Shown piece by piece: positions 11,495-21,114 of a DNA stretch of 64,000 bases. The first letter of the stretch is position 1; every line of letters begins with the position of its first letter. The position numbers and the translations under genes were made by a program. The notes beneath the pieces were generated by a model. That model was given only the letters and a program-made list of their open reading frames with translations. It made no database searches and had not been told where the DNA came from. This stretch comes from an uncultured Cellulomonas sp. (GTDB taxonomy: Bacteria; Actinomycetota; Actinomycetes; Actinomycetales; Cellulomonadaceae), in the NCBI RefSeq assembly GCF_947494015.1, contig NZ_CANLTL010000009.1, positions 1 to 64,000 of the forward strand. Reading direction: 5' to 3'.

Positions 11495-13312
11495 ATGGAC
11501 CCGGAGCGGCTGCCCTCGGGGGGCACGGCGGACGCGACCGACATCGACCAGGAGGTCCCGCAGCCCGGCATCGGGGTGCGGGACCTCCGGTCCGAGCGGC
11601 TCGACCTGGCCACGGGGCTGAGCCGGACCGACACCCGGGGCGCCGACCGGCGCGCCGCGGTCGCCGACCTGGTCACGGCGCGGCTCGCGGAGCTGTGGGA
11701 CGCGGCGACCGCCGACCTGCCCAGCACCGACGGGCTCGCGCTGGGCGCGGTCGGCAGCGTGGGCCGGTGCGACCCGAGCCCGTGCAGCGACCTGGACCTG
11801 CTGCTCGTGCACGACGGCCGCGGCCGCAGCCCGCAGGACCTGGCCGGGCTGGCCGAACGGCTCTGGTACCCCATCTGGGACGCCGGCCTGGACCTGGACC
11901 ACTCGCTCCGCTCGCTCGCGCAGTGCCGCCAGGTGGCCTCCAAGGACCTGCCGGCCGCGGTCGGGCTGCTCGATCTGCGCCCGGTGGCCGGCGACGCCGT
12001 CGTGGTGCACCGGGCGAAGTCGGCGCTGCTGACCGACTGGCGGGCCGCCGCCCGGCGACGGCTGCCCGAGCTGCTGTCCTCGACCAAGCACCGGGCCGAG
12101 CGCCACGGCGAGCTCGCGTACCTCATCGAGCCCGACCTCAAGGAGGCCCGCGGAGGCATCCGGGACGCGGTGGTGCTCTCCGCGCTCGCGGCCACCTGGC
12201 TGACCGACCGGCCGCACGGCTCGGTCGACCACGCCCTGGAGCACCTGCTGGACGTGCGCGACGCGCTGCAGGTGGTGACCCGGCGGCACACCAACCGGCT
12301 GCTGCTGGCCGACCAGGACGAGGTGGCCGAGCTGTGCGGCGCCGGGGACGCCGACGACCTGCTCGCCGGGGTCGCCGAGGCCGGACGGGTGATCTCGTAC
12401 GCGCTGGACACCACCGCCCGCAACGCCCGCCAGGCCCTGCAGCGGCCGCTGACCACGCGTCGCCCCGTGCTCGTCCGGGGACGCCGGGGGGCACCGCGCC
12501 TGCGCTCGGTCGGCGAGGACCTCGTCGAGCACGACGGCGAGCTGCTGCTCGGGGTCGAGGCGCGGCCGGCCACCGACCCGCTGGTGTCGCTGCGAGCCGC
12601 GGCGACGGCGGCCCGCACCGGGCTGACGCTGTCGCCGGTGACCGTGGCCAGCCTGACCCGCACCCCGCCGCTGCCCGAGCCCTGGCCCGCCGCCGCGCGC
12701 GAGTCGTTCCTCCAGCTGCTGTCCACCGGGCGCGCGCAGATCCCGGTGTGGGAGGCGCTGGACCTCGCCGGCGTGGTTACGACCTGGATCCCGGAGTGGG
12801 CGGGGGTGCGCAACCGGCCCCAGCGCGCCGTCATCCACCGGCACACCGTCGACCGGCACCTCGTGGAGACCGCCGCCCGCGCCGGCCGGCTGCGCCGCGA
12901 CGTCGAGCGGCCCGACGTGCTGCTGCTCGCCGCCCTGCTGCACGACATCGGCAAGCGTGCGGGGTCGCGGGACCACTCGGTCGAGGGCGCCCGGCTCGCC
13001 GGTCCCGTCCTGGCCCGGATGGGGGTCGGCGCCCACGACGCCGCGGACGTGGTCCGACTGGTGCGCCACCACCTGACCCTGGCCCGGCTGGCCACCACGC
13101 AGGACCCGGACGACGACGCCACCCTGGCCGAGCTGCTGGACGCCGTCGACCACCGCGCCGACGTGCTGCGTCTGCTGCGCGCGCTGACCGAGGCCGACGC
13201 GTCGGCGGCCGGGCCGACCGCGTGGACCGCGTGGCGGGCGCGGCTGGTCGACGACCTCACCGCGCGCGCGGAGCACGCCCTCGCCGAGGGACCGGCGGAC
13301 CGGCACGGGTAG
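11495..13312 (+). CDS. glnD: PII nucleotidyltransferase GlnD, short form without ACT domains
   Basis: 605 aa. The nucleotidyltransferase domain has a GSVGR...[12 protein letters not shown] motif (about residues 88-108). A GlnD-linker region follows, then an HD phosphohydrolase domain with [14 protein letters not shown] and [11 protein letters not shown] (about 445-490). The protein stops soon after the HD domain. Typical GlnD proteins run to 800 residues or more and end in two ACT domains that sense glutamine. No frameshifted remnant is possible because ffh starts 42 bp later. It modifies and demodifies the PII protein encoded just upstream. Loss of the ACT pair implies altered glutamine sensing (inference). 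Confidence 0.93.
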   Translation: MDPERLPSGGTADATDIDQEVPQPGIGVRDLRSERLDLATGLSRTDTRGADRRAAVADLVTARLAELWDAATADLPSTDGLALGAVGSVGRCDPSPCSDLDLLLVHDGRGRSPQDLAGLAERLWYPIWDAGLDLDHSLRSLAQCRQVASKDLPAAVGLLDLRPVAGDAVVVHRAKSALLTDWRAAARRRLPELLSSTKHRAERHGELAYLIEPDLKEARGGIRDAVVLSALAATWLTDRPHGSVDHALEHLLDVRDALQVVTRRHTNRLLLADQDEVAELCGAGDADDLLAGVAEAGRVISYALDTTARNARQALQRPLTTRRPVLVRGRRGAPRLRSVGEDLVEHDGELLLGVEARPATDPLVSLRAAATAARTGLTLSPVTVASLTRTPPLPEPWPAAARESFLQLLSTGRAQIPVWEALDLAGVVTTWIPEWAGVRNRPQRAVIHRHTVDRHLVETAARAGRLRRDVERPDVLLLAALLHDIGKRAGSRDHSVEGARLAGPVLARMGVGAHDAADVVRLVRHHLTLARLATTQDPDDDATLAELLDAVDHRADVLRLLRALTEADASAAGPTAWTAWRARLVDDLTARAEHALAEGPADRHG

Positions 13313-13354
13313 GCTGGACGTTCCCGACCGACCAGCGAACGTGAGGATCCTGCG

Positions 13355-14941
13355 GTGTTCGCGAGCCTGTCCGACCGACTGACGTCGACCTTCAAGAACC
13401 TGCGCACCAAGGGGCGGCTGTCCGAGGCGGACATCGACGCCACCGTGCGGGAGATCCGCCGCGCCCTGCTGGACGCCGACGTCGCGGTCACCGTGGTCCG
13501 CGCGTTCACCGGGCGGGTGCGCGAGCGGGCGCTGTCCGCGGAGGTCTCCGGCGCGCTGAACCCCGCCCAGCAGGTCGTCAAGATCGTCAACGACGAGCTC
13601 GTCGCGATCCTCGGCGGCAACACCCGCCAGCTGCACCTGGCCAAGAACCCGCCGACGGTCATCATGCTGGCCGGCCTGCAGGGCGCCGGGAAGACGACCC
13701 TGGCCGGCAAGCTCGCGCTGCACCTGCGCTCGCAGGGCCACACGCCGCTGCTGGTCGCCGCGGACCTGCAGCGGCCCAACGCCGTGACCCAGCTCGCGGT
13801 CGTCGCCGAGCGGGCGGGCGTGCCCGTGTTCGCGCCGCACCCCGGCGTCGCGGGCGAGGACGAGGTGCCCACCGGGGACCCGGTCTGGGTGGCCCGCGAG
13901 GGCGTGGCGACCGCCCGGGCCCGCCACCACGACGTCGTCATCGTCGACACCGCCGGCCGCCTCGGCGTCGACGCCGAGCTGATGCAGCAGGCCGCAGACA
14001 TCCGCGACGCCGTGCAGCCGGACGAGACCGTCTTCGTGATCGACGCGATGATCGGCCAGGACGCCGTCGCGACCGCCCAGGCCTTCGCCGACGGCGTCGG
14101 GTTCACCGGCGTGGTGCTGTCCAAGCTCGACGGTGACGCGCGCGGTGGCGCGGCGCTGTCGGTCGCCTCGGTCACCGGGCGGCCGATCCTGTTCGCCTCG
14201 ACCGGTGAGAAGCTCACCGACTTCGAGGTGTTCCACCCCGACCGGATGGCGTCCCGCATCCTCGACATGGGCGACGTCCTGACGCTCATCGAGCAGGCCG
14301 AGCGGGCGTTCGACGCCGAGCAGACCGAGGCGATGGCCTCCAAGCTCGCCTCGGGGGAGGGGTTCACGCTCGAGGACTTCCTCGTCCAGATGCAGCAGAT
14401 CAAGCAGATGGGCTCGATGAAGAAGATGCTCGGCATGCTGCCGGGCATGGGTCAGATGCGTGAGGCGCTGGACAACTTCGACGAGCGCGAGGTCGACCGC
14501 ATCGAGGCGATCATCCGCTCCATGACCCCGGCCGAGCGCCGCACCCCGAAGATCATCAACGGGTCCCGACGCGCCCGGATCGCCAAGGGGTCGGGCACCA
14601 CGGCCACCGACGTCAACGGTCTGCTGGAGCGGTTCGGCGCCGCGCAGAAGATGATGGCGCAGATGAGCAAGGGCGGCGGCATGCCCGGGATGCCGGGCAT
14701 GCCCGGGGTGGGCATGGGCGGCAAGAAGTCCCGCGGCAAGTCCGCCCCGCCGCCGCGCGGCAAGAAGGGCAAGTCCGGCAACCCGGCCAAGCGGGCGGAG
14801 CAGGAGCGACTCGCCGCGGAGCGCGCAGTGGCCGGCCAGCGCGCCGCGCAGGGGTCCGCGTTCGGCCTGCCGGCCGCCCAGGACGCCGACCCGTCGTCGC
14901 TCGAGTTGCCGGCCGGGCTCGAGAAGTTCCTCGGTCGCTGA
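13355..14941 (+). CDS. ffh: Signal recognition particle protein Ffh
   Basis: A 528-aa SRP54 GTPase that binds signal peptides and 4.5S RNA. It has an N domain (1-90), a G domain with GLQGAGKTT at about 107-115, DTAGRLGVD and SKLDGDARGG, and a Met-rich M domain from about 310 to 450 (MQQIKQMGSMKKMLGMLPGM). A basic and then Gly/Ala-rich C-terminal tail follows. The GTG start has GAGGA upstream. It pairs functionally with ftsY earlier in the window. Confidence 0.97.
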   Translation: MFASLSDRLTSTFKNLRTKGRLSEADIDATVREIRRALLDADVAVTVVRAFTGRVRERALSAEVSGALNPAQQVVKIVNDELVAILGGNTRQLHLAKNPPTVIMLAGLQGAGKTTLAGKLALHLRSQGHTPLLVAADLQRPNAVTQLAVVAERAGVPVFAPHPGVAGEDEVPTGDPVWVAREGVATARARHHDVVIVDTAGRLGVDAELMQQAADIRDAVQPDETVFVIDAMIGQDAVATAQAFADGVGFTGVVLSKLDGDARGGAALSVASVTGRPILFASTGEKLTDFEVFHPDRMASRILDMGDVLTLIEQAERAFDAEQTEAMASKLASGEGFTLEDFLVQMQQIKQMGSMKKMLGMLPGMGQMREALDNFDEREVDRIEAIIRSMTPAERRTPKIINGSRRARIAKGSGTTATDVNGLLERFGAAQKMMAQMSKGGGMPGMPGMPGVGMGGKKSRGKSAPPPRGKKGKSGNPAKRAEQERLAAERAVAGQRAAQGSAFGLPAAQDADPSSLELPAGLEKFLGR

Positions 14942-14969
14942 CCCCGCCGCCCGACACAGGCCGACGACG

Positions 14970-16070
14970 ATGAGCCCGGTCATCCACGTGCGGGGCACCG
15001 TCGTGCTCGACGACGACCGCGAGGTCGGCGAGCTGTGGGCGGTGGACGGCCGGGTGACGTTCGAGCGCCCCCGCACCGCCGACGACGTCGTCGTGGTCGA
15101 CGGCTGGGCGGTGCCCGGGCTGGTCGACGTGCACTGCCACATCGGCCTGGGTGCCGACGGCCCGGTGGACCGGGACACCGCGCGGGCCCAGGCGGTCGCC
15201 GACCGCGACGCCGGGACGCTGCTGGTCCGCGACGCGGGGTCGCCCGCGGACACCTCCTGGGTGCACGACCGCGACGACCTGCCCCGGCTCATCCGGTCCG
15301 GGCGCCACCTGGCCCGGCCCAAGCGGTACCTGCGCCACTACGGCCGCGAGCTGGCCGACCCGGCCGACCTGCCCGCCGCGGTCGCCGAGGAGGCCGAGCG
15401 CGGCGACGGCTGGGTCAAGATCGTCGCGGACTGGATCGACCGCGACCTCGGCCCCGACGGCGACCTGCGCCCGCTGTGGCCCGACGACGTGCTGGTCGAG
15501 GCGGTCGCCGTCGCGCACCATCACGGCGCACGGGTCACCGCGCACACCTTCGCCGCCGAGGCCGTCCCCGGGCTGCTCGCCGCGGGGGTCGACTGCCTCG
15601 AGCACGGGACCGGGCTCACCCCCGAGGGCATCGAGGAGGTCGCCCGCCGCGGCATCCCGGTCACCGCCACGCTGCTGCAGGTCGGGCAGTTCGACGCGAT
15701 CGCCGACGCCGCGCACCGCTACCCGGTCTACGCCGACCGGATGCGCCGGATGCACGCCCGCCGCTACCAGCACGTGCGCGACCTGCACGACGCCGGCGTG
15801 CGCGTGCTCGTGGGCACCGACGCCGGCGGCACCATCGAGCACGGCCGCATCGCCGCCGAGGTCGCCGAGCTCGTGCGAGCCGGCATCCCCGACGCCGACG
15901 TCGTCGCCGCCGCGAGCTGGCGCACCCGGGACTGGCTGGGCGCGCCCGGGCTCGCGGAGGGCGCCAGCGCCGACCTCGTCGTGTACGGGGCGGACCCACG
16001 GGTCGACGCGCGCGTGCTCGCCGACCCGCTCGCCGTCGTCCTGCGCGGCGCCGTCGTGGGCGGCCGGTAG
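14970..16070 (+). CDS. Metal-dependent amidohydrolase family protein
   Basis: A 366-aa TIM-barrel amidohydrolase. Metal-binding features are the DVHCHIGLG HxH motif near residue 55, WVKIVADW with a candidate carboxylated lysine, TAHTF, CLEHGTG and GTDAGG. These fit the imidazolonepropionase/prolidase-like branch of the superfamily. A related gene lies next to ffh in mycobacteria. The substrate cannot be inferred. The start is ATG 14970, 28 bp after ffh, without a strong ribosome-binding site. Confidence 0.83.
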   Translation: MSPVIHVRGTVVLDDDREVGELWAVDGRVTFERPRTADDVVVVDGWAVPGLVDVHCHIGLGADGPVDRDTARAQAVADRDAGTLLVRDAGSPADTSWVHDRDDLPRLIRSGRHLARPKRYLRHYGRELADPADLPAAVAEEAERGDGWVKIVADWIDRDLGPDGDLRPLWPDDVLVEAVAVAHHHGARVTAHTFAAEAVPGLLAAGVDCLEHGTGLTPEGIEEVARRGIPVTATLLQVGQFDAIADAAHRYPVYADRMRRMHARRYQHVRDLHDAGVRVLVGTDAGGTIEHGRIAAEVAELVRAGIPDADVVAAASWRTRDWLGAPGLAEGASADLVVYGADPRVDARVLADPLAVVLRGAVVGGR

Positions 16071-16107
16071 CAGGCCGGCCGGTCGCGGCGGCGTGACGCA
16101 CGCCGTG

Positions 16108-16136
16108 TTGGGAGCCCGGCGTCCGTCTGGCACAAT
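16108..16136 (+). promoter_or_regulatory. Promoter of the rpsP operon
   Basis: TTGGGA (16108-16113), a 17-bp spacer and CACAAT (16131-16136) form a good housekeeping-sigma promoter. The ~115-nt leader that follows ends in AGGAGA before GTG 16261. Confidence 0.65.
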
Positions 16137-16260
16137 GGCGGGCTGTACTCGGTGCGCGGACCCTCTAGCCGCGCTCGGAGTCCCTCGGCCGGGCTGCGAC
16201 CTGCCCCCACGGGAACGCACCCTCGGCCACCTCAGCTCACATCCAGGAGAAGACCACACC

Positions 16261-16686
16261 GTGGCCACCAAGATCCGTCTGAAGCGCATGGGCAAGATCC
16301 GTCAGCCCTACTACCGCGTCGTCGTCGCCGACTCCCGCACCAAGCGGGACGGTCGCGCCATCGAGGAGATCGGCAAGTACCACCCCACCGAGGAGCCGTC
16401 CCTCATCGACATCAACTCCGAGCGCGCGCAGTACTGGCTCGGCGTCGGGGCGCAGCCGACCGAGCAGGTCATGGCCCTGCTCAAGGTGACCGGGGACTGG
16501 CAGAAGTTCAAGGGCCTGCCGGGCGCCGAGGGCACCCTGCGGGTCAAGGGCGAGAAGGTCGACCCGGCCGCGGCCATCGAGGCCGCCGCCGCCGACGCCG
16601 AGAAGGTCAAGGCGCGCGCGGCCGAGAAGAAGGCCGCGGCCCCGGCCGCCGAGCCCGAGAGCGACACCGCGGACGAGCAGGCCTGA
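16261..16686 (+). CDS. rpsP: 30S ribosomal protein S16
   Basis: 141 aa. The first ~85 residues are canonical bS16 ([25 protein letters not shown] and later [12 protein letters not shown]). The remainder is an Ala/Glu/Lys-rich C-terminal extension of the kind seen in actinobacteria. The GTG start has AGGAGA 13-18 nt upstream. It heads the rpsP-khpA-rimM-trmD cluster and overlaps khpA by ATGA. Confidence 0.97.
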   Translation: MATKIRLKRMGKIRQPYYRVVVADSRTKRDGRAIEEIGKYHPTEEPSLIDINSERAQYWLGVGAQPTEQVMALLKVTGDWQKFKGLPGAEGTLRVKGEKVDPAAAIEAAAADAEKVKARAAEKKAAAPAAEPESDTADEQA

Positions 16687-16925
16687 TGCTCGCCGACGCG
16701 CTCGAGCACCTGGTGCGCGGCATCGTGGACCACCCGGACGACGTCCAGGTGAGCACGAAGTCGCTGCGCCGCGGTGAGGTGCTCGAGGTCCGGGTGCACC
16801 CCGAGGACCTCGGGCGCGTCATCGGTCGCGGCGGGCGCACCGCGCGCGCGCTGCGCACGGTGGTCGGCGCGCTGTCCACGGACGGCACCGTGCGCGTCGA
16901 CGTCGTCGACGTCGACCGGCGCTGA
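16686..16925 (+). CDS. khpA: KH-domain RNA-binding protein KhpA
   Basis: A 79-aa single KH domain with the GxxG loop as VIGRGGRTAR. The family (KhpA/YlqC) usually sits between rpsP and rimM, as here, and binds RNA broadly together with KhpB in other Gram-positives. It starts in the rpsP stop codon, implying translational coupling. A strong hairpin follows before rimM. Confidence 0.93.
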   Translation: MLADALEHLVRGIVDHPDDVQVSTKSLRRGEVLEVRVHPEDLGRVIGRGGRTARALRTVVGALSTDGTVRVDVVDVDRR

Positions 16926-16943
16926 CCCGCTCTGCACCTCCTC

Positions 16944-16976
16944 CAGGCCCGGCCCCCGATGCGGGGGCCGGGCCTG
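16944..16976 (+). terminator. Strong GC hairpin between khpA and rimM
   Basis: A perfect 15-bp stem (16944-16958 with 16962-16976) has a 3-nt loop and no U-tract. It may partly terminate or stabilise the rpsP-khpA message, separating ribosomal protein output from rimM-trmD. Confidence 0.65.
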
Positions 16977-17014
16977 AGGTCGTCCACCCCAGACCCGTCC
17001 CGGAGGAAGCCACC

Positions 17015-17626
17015 ATGCAGCTGACCGTCGCCCGGATCGGCCGCGCCCACGGGCTGCGCGGCGAGGTCGCACTCGACCTGCGCACCGACAGCCCTGAGGA
17101 GCGGCTCGCCGTCGGACAGGTGCTGGCGACCGAGCCGGCAGCCGCCGGACCGCTGACCGTCGCTGGAACCCGGTCCCAGCACGGGCGCTGGTTCGCGAGC
17201 TTCGCCGAGGCGCGGGACCGGACCGCCGCCGAGGCGCTGCAGGGCGTCGAGCTGGTGGTGGACGCGGACGCCGACGACGACGAGGACGCCTGGTACCCGC
17301 ACGAGCTGGCCGGGCTGCGCGCGGAGCTCGCCGACGGCACGGTCGTGGGCCGGATCGACGGACTGGAGCACCTGCCCGCGCACGACGTCCTGGTGCTCGT
17401 CGAGGCCGGCTCCGGTGCCCGGACGCTCGTGCCGTTCGTGCGGGCCATCGTGCCGGTCGTGGACGTGCCCGGTGGGCGGGTCGTCCTCGACCCGCCCGGC
17501 GGCCTGCTGGCGTCCGACGTGGAGAACCTCGTCGTCTCCCCGGAGACCGGGGGCGCCGACGTGTCCGACGACCCGGACGGGGACGAGCACGGGGGCGGTC
17601 CAGCGAGCGCCGGCGGTCGGGACTGA
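17015..17626 (+). CDS. rimM: Ribosome maturation factor RimM
   Basis: A 203-aa 16S rRNA processing factor that binds S19. It has an N-terminal RimM domain ([16 protein letters not shown] at residues 5-20), a PRC-barrel region with [12 protein letters not shown] and [18 protein letters not shown], and an acidic/glycine-rich tail after about 175. ATG 17015 has GGAGGAAG 7 nt upstream. The stop is 1 bp before the trmD start. Confidence 0.95.
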   Translation: MQLTVARIGRAHGLRGEVALDLRTDSPEERLAVGQVLATEPAAAGPLTVAGTRSQHGRWFASFAEARDRTAAEALQGVELVVDADADDDEDAWYPHELAGLRAELADGTVVGRIDGLEHLPAHDVLVLVEAGSGARTLVPFVRAIVPVVDVPGGRVVLDPPGGLLASDVENLVVSPETGGADVSDDPDGDEHGGGPASAGGRD

Positions 17627-17627
17627 C

Positions 17628-18407
17628 GTGCGCATCGACGTCCTGACGATCTTCCCCGACTACCTGGCGCCGCTCGAGCTGTCCCTGGTGGGCAAGGCGC
17701 GGGCCTCGGGGCTGCTGGACGTGCGGGTGCACGACCTGCGGGGCTGGACCACGGACCGGCACCGTACGGTCGACGACACGCCCTTCGGCGGCGGCGCCGG
17801 GATGGTCATGCGACCCGACGTGTGGGGCGCCGCGCTGGACGAGGTGCTCGACCCGGGTGCGCACCTGCTGGTGCCGACGCCGTCCGGCGCGCCGCTGACC
17901 CAGCGCACGGCCGAGGCGCTCGCGGGCGAGCAGCACCTCGTCGTGGCGTGCGGCCGGTACGAGGGCATCGACGCGCGCGTGGTCGAGCACTACCGCGCGC
18001 GCGAGGACCTGCGGGTCACCGAGCTGTCGCTGGGGGACTACGTGCTCAACGGCGGCGAGGTCGCGGCGCTGGTCGTCGTCGAGGCCGTCGCCCGGCTGCT
18101 GCCGGGGGTCGTCGGGAACCCGCACTCGCTGGTCGAGGAGTCGCACGGGGCGGCGGGGCTGCTCGAGTACCCGGTGTACACCAAGCCGCCGACGTGGGCG
18201 GGGCTCGACGTCCCCGAGGTGCTGACGTCCGGCCACCATGCCCGGGTCGAGCGGTGGCGCCGGGACCAGGCCCTGCGCCGGACGTCCGCCCGCCGCCCCG
18301 ACCTGGTCGCCGCGCTCGCGCCCGAGGGCCTGGACCGGCACGACGTCGCCCTGCTCGCCGAGCTCGGCTGGGTCGTGGACGCCACCGGGGTCCACCGGCA
18401 GGGCTGA
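17628..18407 (+). CDS. trmD: tRNA (guanine-N1-)-methyltransferase TrmD
   Basis: A 259-aa SPOUT methyltransferase that makes m1G37 in tRNAs to prevent frameshifting. It shows [12 protein letters not shown] at the N-terminus, the [13 protein letters not shown] loop, [11 protein letters not shown], and the knot motif [16 protein letters not shown]. The end [12 protein letters not shown] is also typical. GTG 17628 follows the rimM stop by 1 bp. Confidence 0.97.
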   Translation: MRIDVLTIFPDYLAPLELSLVGKARASGLLDVRVHDLRGWTTDRHRTVDDTPFGGGAGMVMRPDVWGAALDEVLDPGAHLLVPTPSGAPLTQRTAEALAGEQHLVVACGRYEGIDARVVEHYRAREDLRVTELSLGDYVLNGGEVAALVVVEAVARLLPGVVGNPHSLVEESHGAAGLLEYPVYTKPPTWAGLDVPEVLTSGHHARVERWRRDQALRRTSARRPDLVAALAPEGLDRHDVALLAELGWVVDATGVHRQG

Positions 18408-18483
18408 TCGGCGGGTGGCCCGCTGGTGACCGGGCTCATACCGGCCGCCGCCGGTGCGGGCCGGTGCCGGGCCCCCGGTGTGG

Positions 18484-18489
18484 CAGACT
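18484..18489 (+). promoter_or_regulatory. Candidate -10 of rplS
   Basis: CAGACT lies ~150 nt upstream of rplS, giving a leader of about 145 nt rich in potential hairpins. No clear -35. A ribosomal-protein leader function is possible but not demonstrated. Confidence 0.4.
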
Positions 18490-18640
18490 GGTCGGTCGGT
18501 GTGCGCCGGCCGACGTCCCTGCCACAGGGGGGACGACAGGGCCGCGGGGCGCACACACCCGAACCACCGCCCATGGGCGCCGCGCGGCGCCCATCGACAA
18601 CGCGGCTGACCTGTGGCAGCGCGAGGAAGCGACACATCCC

Positions 18641-19003
18641 ATGCACACGCTCGACTCCGTCGACGCAGCATCGCTGCGCACCGACATCCCGGCGTTCCGC
18701 CCCGGGGACACGCTCAAGGTCAACGTCAAGGTCGTCGAGGGCAACCGGTCCCGCATCCAGGTCTTCCAGGGCGCCGTCATCTCGCGCACTGGCGGGGGCG
18801 TCCGCGAGACGTTCACCGTCCGCAAGGTCAGCTTCGGCGTCGGCGTCGAGCGCACCTTCCCCGTGCACTCCCCGACGCTGGAGTCCATCGAGGTCCTGAC
18901 CCGCGGTGACGTGCGCCGCGCGAAGCTGTACTACCTGCGCAAGCTGCGCGGCAAGAAGGCCAAGATCAAGGAGAAGCGCGACAACGTCCCGGCCGGCAAG
19001 TAG
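18641..19003 (+). CDS. rplS: 50S ribosomal protein L19
   Basis: A 120-aa bL19 with canonical [53 protein letters not shown] and [19 protein letters not shown] 18641 has GAGGAAG 13-19 nt upstream. It has its own promoter-like element and a long leader after trmD, and a strong terminator-like hairpin follows it. Confidence 0.98.
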   Translation: MHTLDSVDAASLRTDIPAFRPGDTLKVNVKVVEGNRSRIQVFQGAVISRTGGGVRETFTVRKVSFGVGVERTFPVHSPTLESIEVLTRGDVRRAKLYYLRKLRGKKAKIKEKRDNVPAGK

Positions 19004-19024
19004 TCGCCAGCCGCGCGCGCTCCA

Positions 19025-19062
19025 CGACGGGCGGTCACCCCTGCGGGGGTGGCCGCCCGTCG
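19025..19062 (+). terminator. Terminator-like hairpin after rplS
   Basis: A 17-bp stem (19025-19041 with 19046-19062, one T-G wobble) has a TGCG loop and no U-tract. It begins 22 nt after the rplS stop. Confidence 0.75.
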
Positions 19063-19167
19063 GCGTCCCGGCACGTCGGCCCTCGCCGATCGGCTCGCCG
19101 CTCGGCTCGCCGGGCTCGCCGGGCGGTGCCGCCGGTGGGCGGTTAGGCCACCACCGCACGTCGATGG

Positions 19168-19173
19168 CACAGT
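19168..19173 (+). promoter_or_regulatory. -10 hexamer CACAGT, leaderless start for lepB
   Basis: CACAGT ends 6 nt before GTG 19180. Confidence 0.5.
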
Positions 19174-19179
19174 GAGGGG

Positions 19180-20100
19180 GTGAGGGACCAGCCGCCGCCC
19201 GTGCCGGACACCAGCCGGGACGAGCCCACCGACCCCGGTGACGTGGTCGTCCCCGACGCACCGGCGGGCCGTGACGGCGTCGGTGCGCGCACCTCGCCGG
19301 AGCCCTCCGCCGACGGCGTGAGCGTGGCCGGCCCCCCCGGGGCCACCGTGGCCGCGGACCCCGACGACGTCGACGGCGCCGTGGTGGCGGACCGGGGCGA
19401 GGGTGCACGCGGCGCCCGGGACGGGTACGCGTCGGGTGTCGCGCTGCTCAAGGAGACCGTGATCATCCTGGTCAGCGCCCTGGTGCTGTCCCTGATCATC
19501 AAGACGTTCCTCTTCCAGGCGTTCTTCATCCCGAGCGCGTCGATGCGCGACACCCTCATCGAGGGGGACCGGGTGCTCGTCACCAAGCTCGCGCCGGGGC
19601 CGTTCGACGTCAGCCGCGGCGACATCGTGGTGTTCAAGGACCCGGGCGGCTGGCTGCCGCCGGTCGTGCCGACGGAGCAGTCCGCTCTGCGGGACCGGGT
19701 GACCTCGGTGCTGACCTACGTCGGGCTGCTGCCGCAGGACTCCGGTGAGCACCTGATCAAGCGCGTCATCGGCCTTCCCGGTGACCGGGTGGCGTCCGAC
19801 GGCGAGGGTGGTCCGGTCACCGTCAACGGCGTCCCGATCGACGAGCCGTACCTGCGTCCGTCGTCGGTCCCCAGCGAGGTGCCGTTCGAAGTCGTCGTGC
19901 CCGAGGGCGCCGTATGGGTGATGGGCGACAACCGGCAGAACTCCCAGGACTCGCGCTACCACCTGGGGGACCCGGGCGGTGGCGCCGTGCCGATGGACAA
20001 CGTCGTCGGCGTCGCCTTCACGACGGTCTGGCCGCTGGACCGGGCCACCCTCCTGCGCAACCCCGGGGCGACCTTCGAGGCCGTCCCCGACGCCGGGTGA
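19180..20100 (+). CDS. lepB: Signal peptidase I
   Basis: A 306-aa membrane serine/lysine peptidase that cleaves Sec signal peptides. A long acidic, disordered N-terminus (about residues 1-85) precedes one TM helix (about 88-112). The catalytic box FIPSASMRDTL gives Ser121, and LIKRVIGLPGD gives the general base Lys194. The MGDNRQNSQDSRYH box is also present. Start GTG 19180 matches a leaderless CACAGT. It overlaps rnhB by 4 bp; the rplS-lepB-rnhB order is conserved in actinobacteria. Confidence 0.96.
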   Translation: MRDQPPPVPDTSRDEPTDPGDVVVPDAPAGRDGVGARTSPEPSADGVSVAGPPGATVAADPDDVDGAVVADRGEGARGARDGYASGVALLKETVIILVSALVLSLIIKTFLFQAFFIPSASMRDTLIEGDRVLVTKLAPGPFDVSRGDIVVFKDPGGWLPPVVPTEQSALRDRVTSVLTYVGLLPQDSGEHLIKRVIGLPGDRVASDGEGGPVTVNGVPIDEPYLRPSSVPSEVPFEVVVPEGAVWVMGDNRQNSQDSRYHLGDPGGGAVPMDNVVGVAFTTVWPLDRATLLRNPGATFEAVPDAG

Positions 20101-21080
20101 CCGTGACGACGGGGACCGCGCGAGCCCGGCGTGCCACGTCGGACCGGGCCGGGCAGCAGCGCGCCACGCCCGCCACGCGCACCCCGCCGGGACGGTCCAC
20201 GGTCCCCGGCCTGCGGGTCGAGAAGCGGCTGCTGCGATCCGGGCACACCCTGCTCGGCGCGTGCGACGAGGTGGGCCGCGGCGCCCTGGGGGGTCCGGTG
20301 ACCGTGGGCATCGTGCTGGTGGACGCCAGCGTCCAGCGTCCGCTGGCCGGCGTGCGGGACAGCAAGCTGCTCACGCCCGCGGCGCGGGTCGCGCTCGTGC
20401 CGCGCATCCGGCGGTGGGTGGTCGGGCACGCCGTCGGGCACGCGACCGCCGAGGAGATCGACGAGCACGGCATCATCGCGGGGCTGCGGATGGCCGGGCA
20501 CCGGGCGCTGGCCGCCCTGCCGGCCCGGCCCGACGTCGTCCTGCTCGACGGCAACCACGACTGGCTGTCCAGCCCACGCCGGCCCACGCTGTTCGACGGC
20601 ACCCCGCTCGCCGAGCCGGCGCCGCCCCGCGTGGCCACCATGATCAAGGCCGACCTGCAGTGCGCGTCGGTCGCGGCCGCGAGCGTGCTGGCCAAGACCG
20701 AGCGCGACGCCCTCATGGTGCGGCTCGCGGGCCAGCACCCCGGGTACGGGTGGGAGGAGAACAAGGGGTACTCCACCGCCGGGCACGTCGAGGCGCTGCG
20801 CCGGCTGGGCCCGTGCGTCCACCACCGGCAGAGCTGGCGGCTGCCCGAGCTGGCGACGCCGGACTGCGACGGGCTGTGGGACGACGGGACGCGTCCCGTC
20901 GTCCCGGACCTCGCGGGCGGCGCGGTAGCGAAGGTGGGGCCGACCGACCCGACTGCGGACCCGGTTGCCGACGCCGACCTGGATGCCGAGCCGGTGGCCG
21001 AGCCGGGCGTGGGCCGGGGCATGGGGCTGGACGTCGCACGGGGCGCCGGTGGTGGTCGGGACGCGGCCGACGGTCGGTGA
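20097..21080 (+). CDS. rnhB: Ribonuclease HII with C-terminal extension
   Basis: 327 aa. The RNase HII core (about residues 40-250) removes ribonucleotides from DNA and RNA-DNA hybrids. It carries GACDEVGRGALGGPV (first acidic residues), VVLLDGNHDWL, KADLQCASVAAASVLAK and PGYGWEENKGYSTAGH. About 70 extra C-terminal residues, rich in Asp, Ala, Gly and Val with quasi-repeats (DPTADPVADADLDAEPVAEP), have no counterpart in the core fold. The start is GTG 20097 inside the lepB stop, or GTG 20103. Confidence 0.94.
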   Translation: MTVTTGTARARRATSDRAGQQRATPATRTPPGRSTVPGLRVEKRLLRSGHTLLGACDEVGRGALGGPVTVGIVLVDASVQRPLAGVRDSKLLTPAARVALVPRIRRWVVGHAVGHATAEEIDEHGIIAGLRMAGHRALAALPARPDVVLLDGNHDWLSSPRRPTLFDGTPLAEPAPPRVATMIKADLQCASVAAASVLAKTERDALMVRLAGQHPGYGWEENKGYSTAGHVEALRRLGPCVHHRQSWRLPELATPDCDGLWDDGTRPVVPDLAGGAVAKVGPTDPTADPVADADLDAEPVAEPGVGRGMGLDVARGAGGGRDAADGR

Positions 21081-21102
21081 CCGTCGGCCGGCGCCGATGG
21101 TC

Positions 21103-21108
21103 CATGAT
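21103..21108 (+). promoter_or_regulatory. -10 hexamer CATGAT, leaderless start for the DUF2469 gene
   Basis: CATGAT ends 6 nt before GTG 21115. Confidence 0.45.
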
Positions 21109-21114
21109 GGTCCG

